DNA from: a virus
Virus record (IMG/VR): IMGVR_UViG_3300026488_000042
Coordinates: 1 to 32,694 of that record
DNA length: 32,694 bases
Strand: one strand, 5' to 3'
Shown here piece by piece: positions 5,517 to 14,661 of the stretch. Made by a program: the position numbers and the translations under genes. Each line of letters begins with the position of its first letter. Positions within the stretch are counted from its first letter, which is position 1. Below the pieces are notes generated by a model. That model did not search any database, was not told the DNA's origin, and saw nothing but the letters and a program-made list of their open reading frames with translations.

Positions 5517-5980
5517 TATTTAATATCCTTTGTATCTACTTTGTTTTTTTTATCAAAACTTCTCATAGCTCCCACTCCTAAAATTGACATTAACAAACCT
5601 AAAATGTCAGCATTTCCCATATCAGGAAATTTTGGTAAATCTGGAACTTCTGCAATTATCTCTGGATGGTATGTTAAATAAACTGTATAACACCATACTA
5701 AAGTCATAACAATAGCTTTTGGAACATACATAAAAAATAAAGATATAACACCCACCCATCCAACGGCAGGTCTCCATCCTGCAACGAATAACATAGGACT
5801 TTTTGCCTCTTCTTCATTTATTTTCAACTGTCCTTTTGTTAAATCATTTTGAAGTTGTTGCAACTGTAAGTCAAGTTTTGCCAGTTCTGTTGGGTCTTTT
5901 ATCTTTTCACCAGTTATCGCTTCTCTTGCACTTGTTAAAATATTCCCAATATCACTTAAATTAAAATCTAATAATCCCAT
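5516..5980 (-). CDS. Holin, three-transmembrane family
   Basis: A 154-aa protein that forms inner-membrane holes to release the lysozyme. Residues 1-60 are a polar, helical N-terminus. The signature FVAGWRPAVGWVG follows at about 66-78, leading into a first hydrophobic segment (VISLFFMYVP), a second (AIVMTLVWCYTVYL) and a third near 125-140 (ILGLLMSILGVGAM). The tail is basic. The GWRPxxGW motif and arrangement match the phage Holin_3TMs family. It lies directly before the lysozyme, the standard cassette. Confidence 0.88.
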   Translation of the reverse strand: MGLLDFNLSDIGNILTSAREAITGEKIKDPTELAKLDLQLQQLQNDLTKGQLKINEEEAKSPMLFVAGWRPAVGWVGVISLFFMYVPKAIVMTLVWCYTVYLTYHPEIIAEVPDLPKFPDMGNADILGLLMSILGVGAMRSFDKKNKVDTKDIK

Positions 5981-5982
5981 TT

Positions 5983-6300
5983 TTAATTTCCTAAAGATAA
6001 TAAGTGCATTTTTGATAATAATTCAATAACAACTAATGCACCCATTCCCATATACATAATTCTTTCAATTTTTAAAAGTCTATTATCTATACTTCCGTAT
6101 TTTTCCATCTCATTTTTATCATGCTGTACAAAATTATCTTTGTGAGAAATCATTGTTTTATCAATCATTTCAAGCTTATCATAGATATTTTTATCTACCA
6201 TCTCCATTCTTGTAACTGAATCTTTAATATCATAAAACTCATTTTTGATTTTTTCAAGTTCTATAATCTTGCTTTCAATTACTATTATTCTGTTTTCCAT
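5983..6300 (-). CDS. Coiled-coil protein with C-terminal membrane segment, 105 aa
   Basis: Residues 1-80 are polar and highly helical with heptad spacing (ESKIIELEKIKNEFYDIK). Residues about 82-98 form one hydrophobic segment (MYMGMGALVVIELL). The first gene of the lysis cassette, it sits two bases from the holin start and behind a predicted promoter at 6324-6362. A tail-anchored coiled-coil protein here could be a second holin, an antiholin or an i-spanin-like protein (orientation would be inverted for a classic i-spanin). No family is recognised. Confidence 0.7.
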   Translation of the reverse strand: MENRIIVIESKIIELEKIKNEFYDIKDSVTRMEMVDKNIYDKLEMIDKTMISHKDNFVQHDKNEMEKYGSIDNRLLKIERIMYMGMGALVVIELLSKMHLLSLGN

Positions 6301-6323
6301 AATTACCCTAAACTTTTATTTTT

Positions 6324-6362
6324 ATTATATTAAAAACATCACTTTAAAATAATGCTATTTTA
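6324..6362 (-). promoter_or_regulatory. Late promoter copy 4 (lysis cassette)
   Basis: The minus strand has a perfect TATAAT (6324-6329) behind a T5 tract. The upstream element (6340-6362) matches 16 of 23 bases with the copy before the capsid gene, at exactly the same spacing to the -10. It begins at the stop codon of the giant gene and would give a leader of about 17 nt to the 105-aa ORF. Confidence 0.55.
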
Positions 6363-9300
6363 GTTTTTCTCTTCTTATTTTTTTTCTTTGTTCACTTTTT
6401 CTAAAACTTGCTGTGTTTAATCCTAAAGTGTTTAAAATATTTTGAGGGGTATTTTTTGGATTATAGACTTTATGACTTCTTCGTGCTTTTTCACTTCTTG
6501 CCAAAGAGGATATAAGGCTTATTCCACTATCTACTATGTCTGGAGTAATAAATCCACTAGCTAAACTGCCTAAAATATCTAATTTGCCTTTAACACCTTT
6601 TCTGTGTGTAATCTTTCCACCAAAGTAAGGACTATAACCTCCGTTGTCGTCTGCAAGACCTGTAATAGCACCACCTAAAGATATATAAGGATTTCCTCCC
6701 CATAAAGTATCTATTGGCATCTTATATATCTTCATTAAGTCTAAGTGTGGTAGCCATCTATCATATTTAACTCCATAAACATTGTCTCCACTTTTCATAA
6801 ATGGAGCATAAGACTTTCTAAATCTTTCTGGTGCATCTTTTTCATCAAACATATTCATTCCTTGTGCTTGATAAAGTCCATATATCATTGCAGCCAAAGT
6901 CATAGGTCTAGTTGGTCTTTCTGCAATTTGTCTCATCATAATAGGTGTTGAATAATAAGGAAATGCTATAAATGGGGCTACTCCATATCTTCTTAGCCAG
7001 TTAGCAACTTTACTCATAGGTTTTGAATAGTCTGGTATTATCTTACCTATCTCTCTAATGGCATTAATTGAGTCGTGACCCTCTTCCTTAAACTGTTTAT
7101 ATAATGCAAACCTTACAATATCATCTTCAAAGCTATAAACATCCTCTGCTTTTTTTTGTATCTTACTTCCTAACCCATCTACTTTTTTTATTGTTGGCTT
7201 CATATAAGAGTTAAGCGTATCATTAAGTTTATTTCCACCGAATAAACCGTCTTTTTTAGCTTCCGTCCATAATTTAACATCATTATCAACTTCTAATTTA
7301 GCTAATTTTTCTAACTCTTCTTCTGTTGCTGTTCCTACCATTTTCTTAGCATTTAAAGCAATTAATGCTTCTGATTTTGCTTTTGTCGTTACTGCTTTAG
7401 GAAAAAAACCTTTTCCAACTTCTGGTGCAACTGTTTTAAGAGTTTTTAAACCTCTTCCCTCCATAAATGCAAAACCTACAAGATTACTCATTATATTGTT
7501 AAAGTGAGTTTTTGGATTATAAATAGTATGTATAGATTTATACCATTTCATATATTCAGATATTGCTTCTTTTACCGAGCTATCAGTTCCATTTATTTGA
7601 GTATCTAATTCTTGAATATCATTTGCTACACTTCTTTCTACATATTGTCCATCTAATGCTCCGTACTTCTCCCCGCTTAGTTTTATATAACCTGCATTTT
7701 CTATCTGCTTAGGTGTATAATTCTCTATCTCTTTAGGGCTTAAAACATATTTACCTGCAACTCTTTTTAATAATTTTGCGTGAGCTACCATCTCATCAAG
7801 ATGTGAAAGAGTATCAGGAATAGAAAATGCAGCATCTTTTATCTCTCCCATATTTTTACGCTCTTCTGGTGTCCAATCTCTGCTAAACTCAAATTTTCCA
7901 TTCGGTAACTCTTTGGCTTCTATCTTCCCATCTGTAAAATTTCCTATTTCATTATTTTTAAGTAGTTTTTCATACTCTGACTGTGTACCTTTCCAATGTT
8001 TACCTCTTGCTATTATCGGATTTACTGTTTTGCCTTTTACTGCATAAAAAGCATTTTTTGCACTTCCCATTTTAGATGCGTATCTTCTTTTTAAATAAGC
8101 ACCTTTCCATCTGTTAAATGCTTCTTGTGATAATATTCCATCATCAACTAGCTGTTTACCTCTATCGTCAATATCTTTTATATACTTATCGCCTAATTTT
8201 TTAACCCCATCACTAATATTTACATTTTTATTGCCAGTCATATAGTCGTAGAGTCCTACTCTAGTGTCTTGTGGTAACTCTGATAACTGCTTGTGTAAAC
8301 TTTCAAGTTCTAACCCTCTGGAACTTCTCTCTCTTAGTGCATCATCTCGCCACTTCATATAATCTTTTTTCTCATAAATCTTATGACCTATGATATTATC
8401 CACTATCTCTTTTTCTTTTAAATCTTTATATACTCCACTTATTTTATTATCACTTAAATCGTCTATACCTTTAGCAACTGCTTTTACACCTTTATTTATA
8501 GCTCTATCGACCATATTTCCTTTAAGTTCTTTTTTCTTAGCTTCTTTTACTTTTTCTTTAAATGGTTTTTCTTCGCTATTCATCATTCCATTAGCTAAAC
8601 TATCATCTGGCCTAAATTTATTTATTGCATCTTCTGGTGCGATATTTTCACTACTATAAGGTGCAATTTTTTCTCTTTGTTCTGGTGTATAATTCATTCT
8701 CGCTTGAACATCTCTAGCCTCTATCTCTCCTGATAATCTTTGATATTTTTTAAATGCTTCTTCTTTCCCACCATTTTTATAAGCTGTTTCTATCTCACTA
8801 AGTTGTTTTAATTTTTTATCTCTTATAAAATCGTCTGGCTCAAATTCTAACTCATATTTAAGTAAATCTATTTTACTTTTTGCATCATTGTAAAATTCTT
8901 GTGCTGACCCACCTCGCGCAAAGCCCTCTTTATTTTGAATAGCATGTTGTATCTCGTGGAGTAGTGAAGATTTTATATCTTCTTTATTCATCGCTGAATT
9001 TAAAACTATTTCGTTAGCTTTCGCATCATAATAGCCATTCGCACCTTTTGGCATATCTGTAAAAGTTAATTTAGCGTCAAATAAAGTAGGATAATTGTCG
9101 TATAGTTCTTTGTGGTCTAGTACATCACTTAGGTTAAAAGCTCCATTGTTTCCTTTTGGTAACTCTAAGAAATTTTTATCAAGAAGTTCTAATGCTTCCT
9201 TTTCGCTAAATGCTCCGCTTTCATATTGTTCTCTAATATCATCGGCTTGTTTGTTAAGTCTTTCCCTCTTTATACTATTTAACTCTTTGGCTGTTGCTTT

Positions 9301-12300
9301 TATATTTGCTTTACTATCATCTATCTCAAACCGCTCCAAAGTATCATATTTACCCTCGAATTTTTTTCCTGCTTTCTCTGCCTCTTTAAAACCTTTAGCT
9401 TTGCTTCCTGCAAACAGTCCTGCTTTAAATCCTCCCTCTTCTTCTTCAAAAAGTTTAGGTGCTGCTTTTTTAAGTGCATTTATACTTATCGTTCCTGCTA
9501 CAACTCCTGCAAGTAAATCTTTATAATCATATTTTCCGTCACCGTTATAATCTCTCTGATTTATAAGGCTGTCTGTACCACCTGCAAAACCTCCTGCCAT
9601 TGAGTGCATACCATTTGCCATAAGTTTAGTAGGTTTTGTATGTGGGTCATATCCCCATTCGTGTATTGAGTTTCCATCAGTCCATAAATCTTTAGCTTTT
9701 ACTTTTTTTTCTACGATTTTATAGTTTCCATTAAGTACATTTTCTCCGTGAGTTTTAGCATATTCCTTGCTAATTGTTACCCAATCTTTAGAGTTTATTC
9801 CTGCATCAACATCCTTTGGAATTGCCCTATAAATCGTAACCTCTGCATCTGGATTATTTTTTACCTTGTTTATAACTTCTATGCTCTCTTTATCCATTTT
9901 AGGACTTCCGTGTCCGTGAAGTCTTTGAGCATCTTTTGAATAAATATCATCACTAAAAGAGTTTGTAACATCATCTGCTCGTGAGTTTACCTCGTCTGCT
10001 GTTGGTGCTGTATGTTCCATTTTATAACTATCTTCTTTTTGTGTTATTTCTGTTTGTTTAAAAGATTTATTAAACTCTGCATCTTGTTCTAGTCTTTGAG
10101 CTTTAAATTTATTTGTTCCTATTTTTGCTATCGTATGTATGTCGTTTCGTATCTCTTCATTAGGCATTTCTCTATATGTTCCATTGCCTCGCTTAAAGTA
10201 AACAGTTCCACTATCTCCTAAGTAATACTCTCGCTCTCTTAATGGATGATATACTTTTCTGCCTTTTTCTGGCAATCCCTCTAATCTTTTTTGTTCTGCA
10301 ACTCTCGCTAAAAGTCCTTTTTGTTTTTCTTCTTTTTGTGGTATAATTGCTTTATCAAAGTCGGCATTAGAAGCTTCTTTTTTGAAGTAGGTGTCATTGT
10401 GACCAACTGTCGGCTTTTTTCTATTAGTATAAAAACTAACAATAAAATCATTTCCATTTTTCTTATGCTCATCTACAATAACTTTTAACCTTGTATTATC
10501 TGCGTCGTAATATGTATATTCTCTTCTTGTAGGAGTTATGTTTTCTACATCTGCCTTTCTTATAATATCGACAATATCAATAAGTTCATCTGGTGTTAAA
10601 CTATCTCTTTTTTCTCCAAAGTGTTTAAATATAATATGTTTAGCTCCTACTTTTACATTTCCTTTTGTTAAATGTAATGTATTCTGAATTGTACTTATAT
10701 CATCAGTTTTCAACTCTGCCATATTTCTTTTTCCTAAATATACATTAGCTATTTTCTGTTGTTCTGGATTAAGTTCTTTACCCTCTAAATGTTTTTTTAG
10801 TACATCTATTTTTTTAGAGTATTTTTCTTTGCTTGATACACTCATTTCGCTTACATCACCATCATACTTAATAATAGGCTCTTTATACTCTCCCTCAACT
10901 CTTTTAAGCGTACCTTGCCAGCTCTCTTTTTGTCGCTCTTGTGGTGTCATATCTTTACGATATTGTGTCGCTCTTGCTTGTTGTTCTCCGTGTAGTCGTT
11001 TATAAGTATCATATTTTAATGCTTCAATACCACCATAATTGCCTGATGCAATATTTATAATTTTTTCATACATTTTGTTTTCAGTCGGTATTTTTCCATT
11101 CAAATAATCTTTTTCTATTCTTTCTATTACAGGTAAATTTCCGTATCTTTCAATAATTGTTTCATACATATCTTTAGGATGTATATTATCAGGACTTCCA
11201 CCTCTCGCCCATCCCTCTTTAGCTTGTATTGAGTGTTGTATTTCGTGTAACAATGAAGATTTATTTATATTTTTTGTTTTTGTATCGTACCCTACGATTA
11301 TTCTGTTTGCATCAGCATCAAAACTTGCACCTTGCATATCTGGTTTTAAGTGAACTATTGTATTTTTTAATTCTGGGTATTTTTCAAAAAGTTCTTTGTG
11401 GTCCAATATCTCATCAAGTTTTGCAGTTGTTGAATTACCTGCTTTTATATCTTCGGATGTTCCCCAGGTTCCATTAGATACTTTAGCCTTACTATCATCT
11501 ATCTCTTTCATAGTCTTTTTAGTAGCCACATCACTAAAAGCACCTTTTTCTATCCCTTTTCTCCACTCCATATTTAAGCTACTGCCATTCTCTTTAAAAG
11601 CTTTTATTGCATCTTCTACTGATAAATCTTTATTAAAAGTAGGTCTAAAACCATTTTTATAGAAAAATTTTACTGAATTTTCATTAGATGCTTGTGCCGA
11701 AATATTATCATACTCATTTTTAGCCTTATTAAGTAATTCTGTTCCTTTTCCACTTCTTCTTAAATTGTCTGGTACTTCTATGTGATTTATAGAGTTTCTA
11801 CCTTGTGCATAAGGACTTTTTTCAAATATTTCAAGTTGTCCGTTTTTATCTCCATAATTTGCTTTTGTAATATCGTGTCCGCCTAAATCTACTACTGATT
11901 TTTTAGCGTAACTTTTAGCATAATTTTTGCTATTAGTTCCAACAAACATAGAATTAAAACTATTACCCTCTTTTTGTATTTCTGGATTAAAATTAACCTT
12001 GTTTATAGCATCTGTTGCGTACTCTTTTAACTTCCCTCTTATTGTTCCATTTTTAAGTGCGTGTTTAACTGCTGTATATCCACCTAAGCCTAAAATAAAT
12101 TTCTCTGGGTCAAAGGTCATATTTCCGTTTTCATCTTCTCCAATACCTGCATAAGTTCCTACTACTAAGTTATCTATCCCTTTGCTAAATAGCTCGTTTG
12201 CTTCTTTCCAATCGTCACTATTCATTTTTATATCTGTATCATCAAGCTTCGCTAATTCTGCTTTATAATCAATATTATTTTCACTATTAAATGACTTCGC

Positions 12301-13698
12301 ATAGTCTGGGTGATTATCTAAAGTGCTTAAATCTGTTTCAAGTTTACTTAGTAAGTTATCGTCATATTGCCCTCTATAAAGTTGCCCTATGTCTTGCTTT
12401 GTTAAGTGAAAATCAGTTGCATAGTTTTTTTCATAAAGTGCTTTATCGTATGCGTGTTTGTTTTCTCCACCATTTCCGTTAAGTTCTCTATAACCGCCTT
12501 TGCTAACTACTCTCTGTGGACTTTTTGCATCTTTTGCACTTATGTTTTCTCTCATGCTTAAAAGCTCTTGTAATCGTGGGTGTGATGCTACTTGTTGGTA
12601 TCTCTGCATTAACTCTGCATTTGCATTATATGGTACTGGAATATTATTGTTAAAATCTCCACTTACAAAGTTTGGATTATATGGCTGTTCTGGTTGTTGT
12701 GGATAAATACTCTCTTTTGCATATTGTGGCTGTACTTCGTACTTATGTTGATAAATAGGCTCTAAACCTTGTGCTACCCTCTTCTTGTCTGCTTCTCTTG
12801 CCAATACTGATAAAGCCTTGTTCATATCCATTGTTACTGGTGGATGGTTTGGTTTCATTTGGAAATTTGGCTCGTATTGTTTTCTAAATCCTGCTTGTTC
12901 TATTTTAAATTCATTTGGTACTTTTGGATATTTACCTTGTAAAATCTCTCCACTAATTGCTTGTGTTTCTTGTGGTGATAATCCCATCGCATCTGCATTA
13001 TTTAAGATTGCATTTGCTATGTCTTCATCACTTTTTGCACCTTGTATCATTTCTGGCTTAATTACATTATTAACTCTACCTTTTGTTAAGGCGGATATAA
13101 GTCCGTTTACACCTGCAACTATTCCTGCTCCCCACTCCATATTGTTTATTTTTTCATCTGTTGTTAAGCTATCATTTCCATAGTCTTTGATTGCTGTTGT
13201 TGCTGTACCAATACCTGCACCTAATCCCATACTTGTAGCTATTGCTCTAGGTTTCGTTTTGGTTGCACCAACTGCTAATTTTTCAATTAAGCTTCCTGCC
13301 TTACCTATTTTTTGCCCTTTAGATACTATTCCAGCAGGTGTAACATTTGCAGGGTCAAGTATCATTTGCCCTGCAAAATTATAATATGGGTGGTTTGATG
13401 TTTCTAGTGAGTTAAGCTTACTTTGTTTGTTCCAATAATCTTTATTGTCTTCAAAAAACTTAGTATCTCTACCTGTTACTGTATCTGCTACATAGTCTAA
13501 CCCTTTATTAATACTTGCACTATATTCATCTACATTTTTAGTAAATCCTTTTAAAAAAGACATTGTTCTTCCACTATCTGCATTTAATGCTTCTAATAGT
13601 TCTGGGTCTGTTACTTCTTGCATAGGTTTTTGCTTAGGTTGTTGTGTAGTATTTGAATTGAGCATTGCTAAAATTTTAGGGTCTGTTACTTCTTGCAT
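6355..13698 (-). CDS. Giant polyvalent virion protein, 2447 aa
   Basis: This is the largest gene, before the lysis cassette. Residues 1-40 repeat a MQEVTDP motif. About 640-690 has GNAT-like RRSGKGTELL and FFYKNGF. A module with HEIQH at 818-822, then ARGGS and a GEQQAR/MTPQER block near 905-920, recurs with HEIQH at 1581-1585 and GEIEAR/YTPEQR near 1655-1675. These are metallopeptidase-like associated domains (LPD23-like). About 1010-1085 (GAKHIIFKHF, then FYTNRKK) resembles phage BECR/RelE-like nucleases. About 1285-1350 (VTIYRAIP, DWVTISKEYA, DGNSIHEWGY) is a domain common in phage polyvalent proteins, perhaps ADP-ribosyltransferase-like. An EF-hand-like DYNGDGKYDYKD lies near 1380. Residues 1960-2280 resemble LPD38 (NPKTHFNNIMSN, YSFEDDIVRFALY, PFIAFPYY). 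Such proteins are thought to be packaged and injected with the genome to counter the host. Domain names are by eye. Confidence 0.8.
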   Translation of the reverse strand: MQEVTDPKILAMLNSNTTQQPKQKPMQEVTDPELLEALNADSGRTMSFLKGFTKNVDEYSASINKGLDYVADTVTGRDTKFFEDNKDYWNKQSKLNSLETSNHPYYNFAGQMILDPANVTPAGIVSKGQKIGKAGSLIEKLAVGATKTKPRAIATSMGLGAGIGTATTAIKDYGNDSLTTDEKINNMEWGAGIVAGVNGLISALTKGRVNNVIKPEMIQGAKSDEDIANAILNNADAMGLSPQETQAISGEILQGKYPKVPNEFKIEQAGFRKQYEPNFQMKPNHPPVTMDMNKALSVLAREADKKRVAQGLEPIYQHKYEVQPQYAKESIYPQQPEQPYNPNFVSGDFNNNIPVPYNANAELMQRYQQVASHPRLQELLSMRENISAKDAKSPQRVVSKGGYRELNGNGGENKHAYDKALYEKNYATDFHLTKQDIGQLYRGQYDDNLLSKLETDLSTLDNHPDYAKSFNSENNIDYKAELAKLDDTDIKMNSDDWKEANELFSKGIDNLVVGTYAGIGEDENGNMTFDPEKFILGLGGYTAVKHALKNGTIRGKLKEYATDAINKVNFNPEIQKEGNSFNSMFVGTNSKNYAKSYAKKSVVDLGGHDITKANYGDKNGQLEIFEKSPYAQGRNSINHIEVPDNLRRSGKGTELLNKAKNEYDNISAQASNENSVKFFYKNGFRPTFNKDLSVEDAIKAFKENGSSLNMEWRKGIEKGAFSDVATKKTMKEIDDSKAKVSNGTWGTSEDIKAGNSTTAKLDEILDHKELFEKYPELKNTIVHLKPDMQGASFDADANRIIVGYDTKTKNINKSSLLHEIQHSIQAKEGWARGGSPDNIHPKDMYETIIERYGNLPVIERIEKDYLNGKIPTENKMYEKIINIASGNYGGIEALKYDTYKRLHGEQQARATQYRKDMTPQERQKESWQGTLKRVEGEYKEPIIKYDGDVSEMSVSSKEKYSKKIDVLKKHLEGKELNPEQQKIANVYLGKRNMAELKTDDISTIQNTLHLTKGNVKVGAKHIIFKHFGEKRDSLTPDELIDIVDIIRKADVENITPTRREYTYYDADNTRLKVIVDEHKKNGNDFIVSFYTNRKKPTVGHNDTYFKKEASNADFDKAIIPQKEEKQKGLLARVAEQKRLEGLPEKGRKVYHPLREREYYLGDSGTVYFKRGNGTYREMPNEEIRNDIHTIAKIGTNKFKAQRLEQDAEFNKSFKQTEITQKEDSYKMEHTAPTADEVNSRADDVTNSFSDDIYSKDAQRLHGHGSPKMDKESIEVINKVKNNPDAEVTIYRAIPKDVDAGINSKDWVTISKEYAKTHGENVLNGNYKIVEKKVKAKDLWTDGNSIHEWGYDPHTKPTKLMANGMHSMAGGFAGGTDSLINQRDYNGDGKYDYKDLLAGVVAGTISINALKKAAPKLFEEEEGGFKAGLFAGSKAKGFKEAEKAGKKFEGKYDTLERFEIDDSKANIKATAKELNSIKRERLNKQADDIREQYESGAFSEKEALELLDKNFLELPKGNNGAFNLSDVLDHKELYDNYPTLFDAKLTFTDMPKGANGYYDAKANEIVLNSAMNKEDIKSSLLHEIQHAIQNKEGFARGGSAQEFYNDAKSKIDLLKYELEFEPDDFIRDKKLKQLSEIETAYKNGGKEEAFKKYQRLSGEIEARDVQARMNYTPEQREKIAPYSSENIAPEDAINKFRPDDSLANGMMNSEEKPFKEKVKEAKKKELKGNMVDRAINKGVKAVAKGIDDLSDNKISGVYKDLKEKEIVDNIIGHKIYEKKDYMKWRDDALRERSSRGLELESLHKQLSELPQDTRVGLYDYMTGNKNVNISDGVKKLGDKYIKDIDDRGKQLVDDGILSQEAFNRWKGAYLKRRYASKMGSAKNAFYAVKGKTVNPIIARGKHWKGTQSEYEKLLKNNEIGNFTDGKIEAKELPNGKFEFSRDWTPEERKNMGEIKDAAFSIPDTLSHLDEMVAHAKLLKRVAGKYVLSPKEIENYTPKQIENAGYIKLSGEKYGALDGQYVERSVANDIQELDTQINGTDSSVKEAISEYMKWYKSIHTIYNPKTHFNNIMSNLVGFAFMEGRGLKTLKTVAPEVGKGFFPKAVTTKAKSEALIALNAKKMVGTATEEELEKLAKLEVDNDVKLWTEAKKDGLFGGNKLNDTLNSYMKPTIKKVDGLGSKIQKKAEDVYSFEDDIVRFALYKQFKEEGHDSINAIREIGKIIPDYSKPMSKVANWLRRYGVAPFIAFPYYSTPIMMRQIAERPTRPMTLAAMIYGLYQAQGMNMFDEKDAPERFRKSYAPFMKSGDNVYGVKYDRWLPHLDLMKIYKMPIDTLWGGNPYISLGGAITGLADDNGGYSPYFGGKITHRKGVKGKLDILGSLASGFITPDIVDSGISLISSLARSEKARRSHKVYNPKNTPQNILNTLGLNTASFRKSEQRKKIRREKLK

Positions 13699-13732
13699 TT
13701 TGATAGCCTATTTTTTATGATAGCCTATCAAA
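13699..13732 (-). promoter_or_regulatory. Hairpin abutting the start of the giant gene
   Basis: TTTGATAG (13699-13706) pairs with CTATCAAA (13725-13732). After a G-G mismatch a further CTAT/ATAG pairing closes an 8-nt loop, 12 bp in all. The only Shine-Dalgarno-like sequence (ATAGG) is in the stem. Upstream read-through messages would fold it, while a transcript from the promoter just upstream (predicted start near 13715) would lack the 5' arm. This could favour translation from the dedicated promoter. Confidence 0.45.
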
Positions 13733-13760
13733 TATTTATTTTTAAAATAAGTGGGTTTTA
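13722..13760 (-). promoter_or_regulatory. Late promoter copy 1 (giant gene)
   Basis: The 23-nt element at 13738-13760 starts right after the stop of the 279-aa gene. On the minus strand it reads TAAAAC, variable CCCA, CTTATTTT, AAAAAT. TTTG follows with its G exactly 9 nt further (13729), as in copies 2 and 3, then a weak -10 (TAGGCT, 13722-13727). It is 21/23 identical to copy 3. Confidence 0.6.
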
Positions 13761-13761
13761 A

Positions 13762-14601
13762 TTATTGCATAAACCATTTTCCGTTTTTGTCTTGAACATA
13801 TGTTTTATTTCCTGCTGTTTTTTGATTTATAAAATTAGTGTTTGGTGCTTGTTGAGTAGGCTTACTGCTTGGTGCTTGTTGTGATGTTCCTATTGTGTAG
13901 CCATCTCCAAACCATCCACCGCTACCCTCTATTTTTGGAACTGTGCCTGTGTTTATATAATGTTGCATAACTTGTTTTTTTTGTGCATCTTCTAAATCAC
14001 TCCACTCTGGTACTATTGATGTAGGGTCTTTAGTAAATAATTTAGTTCTATCTATTTTATATTTCTCTGCATTGTTTGTTTTTCCAATAGGGTGTAAATA
14101 CTTTTGCATCTCAAAATCGTGTGTTTTATCAAACTTTTGTGCATTAAAGTCATAAGTTTTGTTAAATTGCCCTTGCTGTTGTGCTAGTCTTTTGTTTTGT
14201 AAAGATTCTTTCTCTAGTCTGTTTTGGCTTGATTGAAATTTAGAGTTTTTAAGAGTTTGGATAAATTGATTATTTTTCATATTTAAAGTATCGTAATTTT
14301 GTTGCATATTTGCATTTCTTTTATCTGCTGAATACTGTAAGAAATTACCTATTTTATTTGTATTCTCTTCGCCTGTTTGTAAGTGGACCTGTGGAGGTTT
14401 TATGCCATTTGGATAATTATTTGGAAATTGAGATTTTTGTGATTGTGCTAGTGAATTAACTATACTATTTTTTGGTTTTGGTGGATTAAAATTCATAGTA
14501 ACACCATCGCCATAACTTCCGTCTGGTTTTACTAATCCCTTCCCCACTTGTCTTGACTTTGTACCTATTTTTGTACTATTATCATCATACATAAATGCCA
14601 T
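13762..14601 (-). CDS. Gln/Asn-rich virion-associated protein, 279 aa
   Basis: No family is recognised. The N-terminal 75 residues are Gly, Pro and Asn-rich (DGSYGDGVTMNFNPPKPK) and probably extended. Residues about 80-175 are helical and rich in Gln, Asn and Lys (NKRLAQQQGQFNKTYDFN), coiled-coil-like. About 190-225 is a compact, less biased segment (WSDLEDAQKKQVMQHYINTG), and the tail ends in a short KTYVQDKNGKWFMQ motif. It has its own late-type promoter (copy 2) and sits just upstream of the giant gene, so it may be an internal virion partner of that protein. ATG 14601 follows TAGGG. Confidence 0.65.
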   Translation of the reverse strand: MAFMYDDNSTKIGTKSRQVGKGLVKPDGSYGDGVTMNFNPPKPKNSIVNSLAQSQKSQFPNNYPNGIKPPQVHLQTGEENTNKIGNFLQYSADKRNANMQQNYDTLNMKNNQFIQTLKNSKFQSSQNRLEKESLQNKRLAQQQGQFNKTYDFNAQKFDKTHDFEMQKYLHPIGKTNNAEKYKIDRTKLFTKDPTSIVPEWSDLEDAQKKQVMQHYINTGTVPKIEGSGGWFGDGYTIGTSQQAPSSKPTQQAPNTNFINQKTAGNKTYVQDKNGKWFMQ

Positions 14602-14622
14602 AATATCCCTACTTTTTATGTA

Positions 14623-14661
14623 AGATTAGCAAATAATCATTTTCAAAATAAGAGAGTTTTA
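14623..14661 (-). promoter_or_regulatory. Late promoter copy 2 (279-aa gene)
   Basis: The 23-nt element at 14639-14661 begins at the stop codon of the 453-aa gene and matches copy 1 at 20 of 23 bases. TTTG ends at 14630 (9 nt from the element), followed by TAATCT (14623-14628) as a weak -10. The predicted leader of about 15 nt carries TAGGG before ATG 14601. Confidence 0.6.

Noticed and set aside
8390-13384. Many plus-strand frames opposite the giant gene
   Set aside because: Ser/Leu/Phe-rich shadows of Lys/Glu-rich codons; the minus-strand gene is continuous with recognisable domains.
4980-13728. ATAGCCTAT 9-mer found near the int stop and twice before the giant gene
   Set aside because: Two copies are explained by the start hairpin; the third is short enough to be chance in AT-rich DNA.
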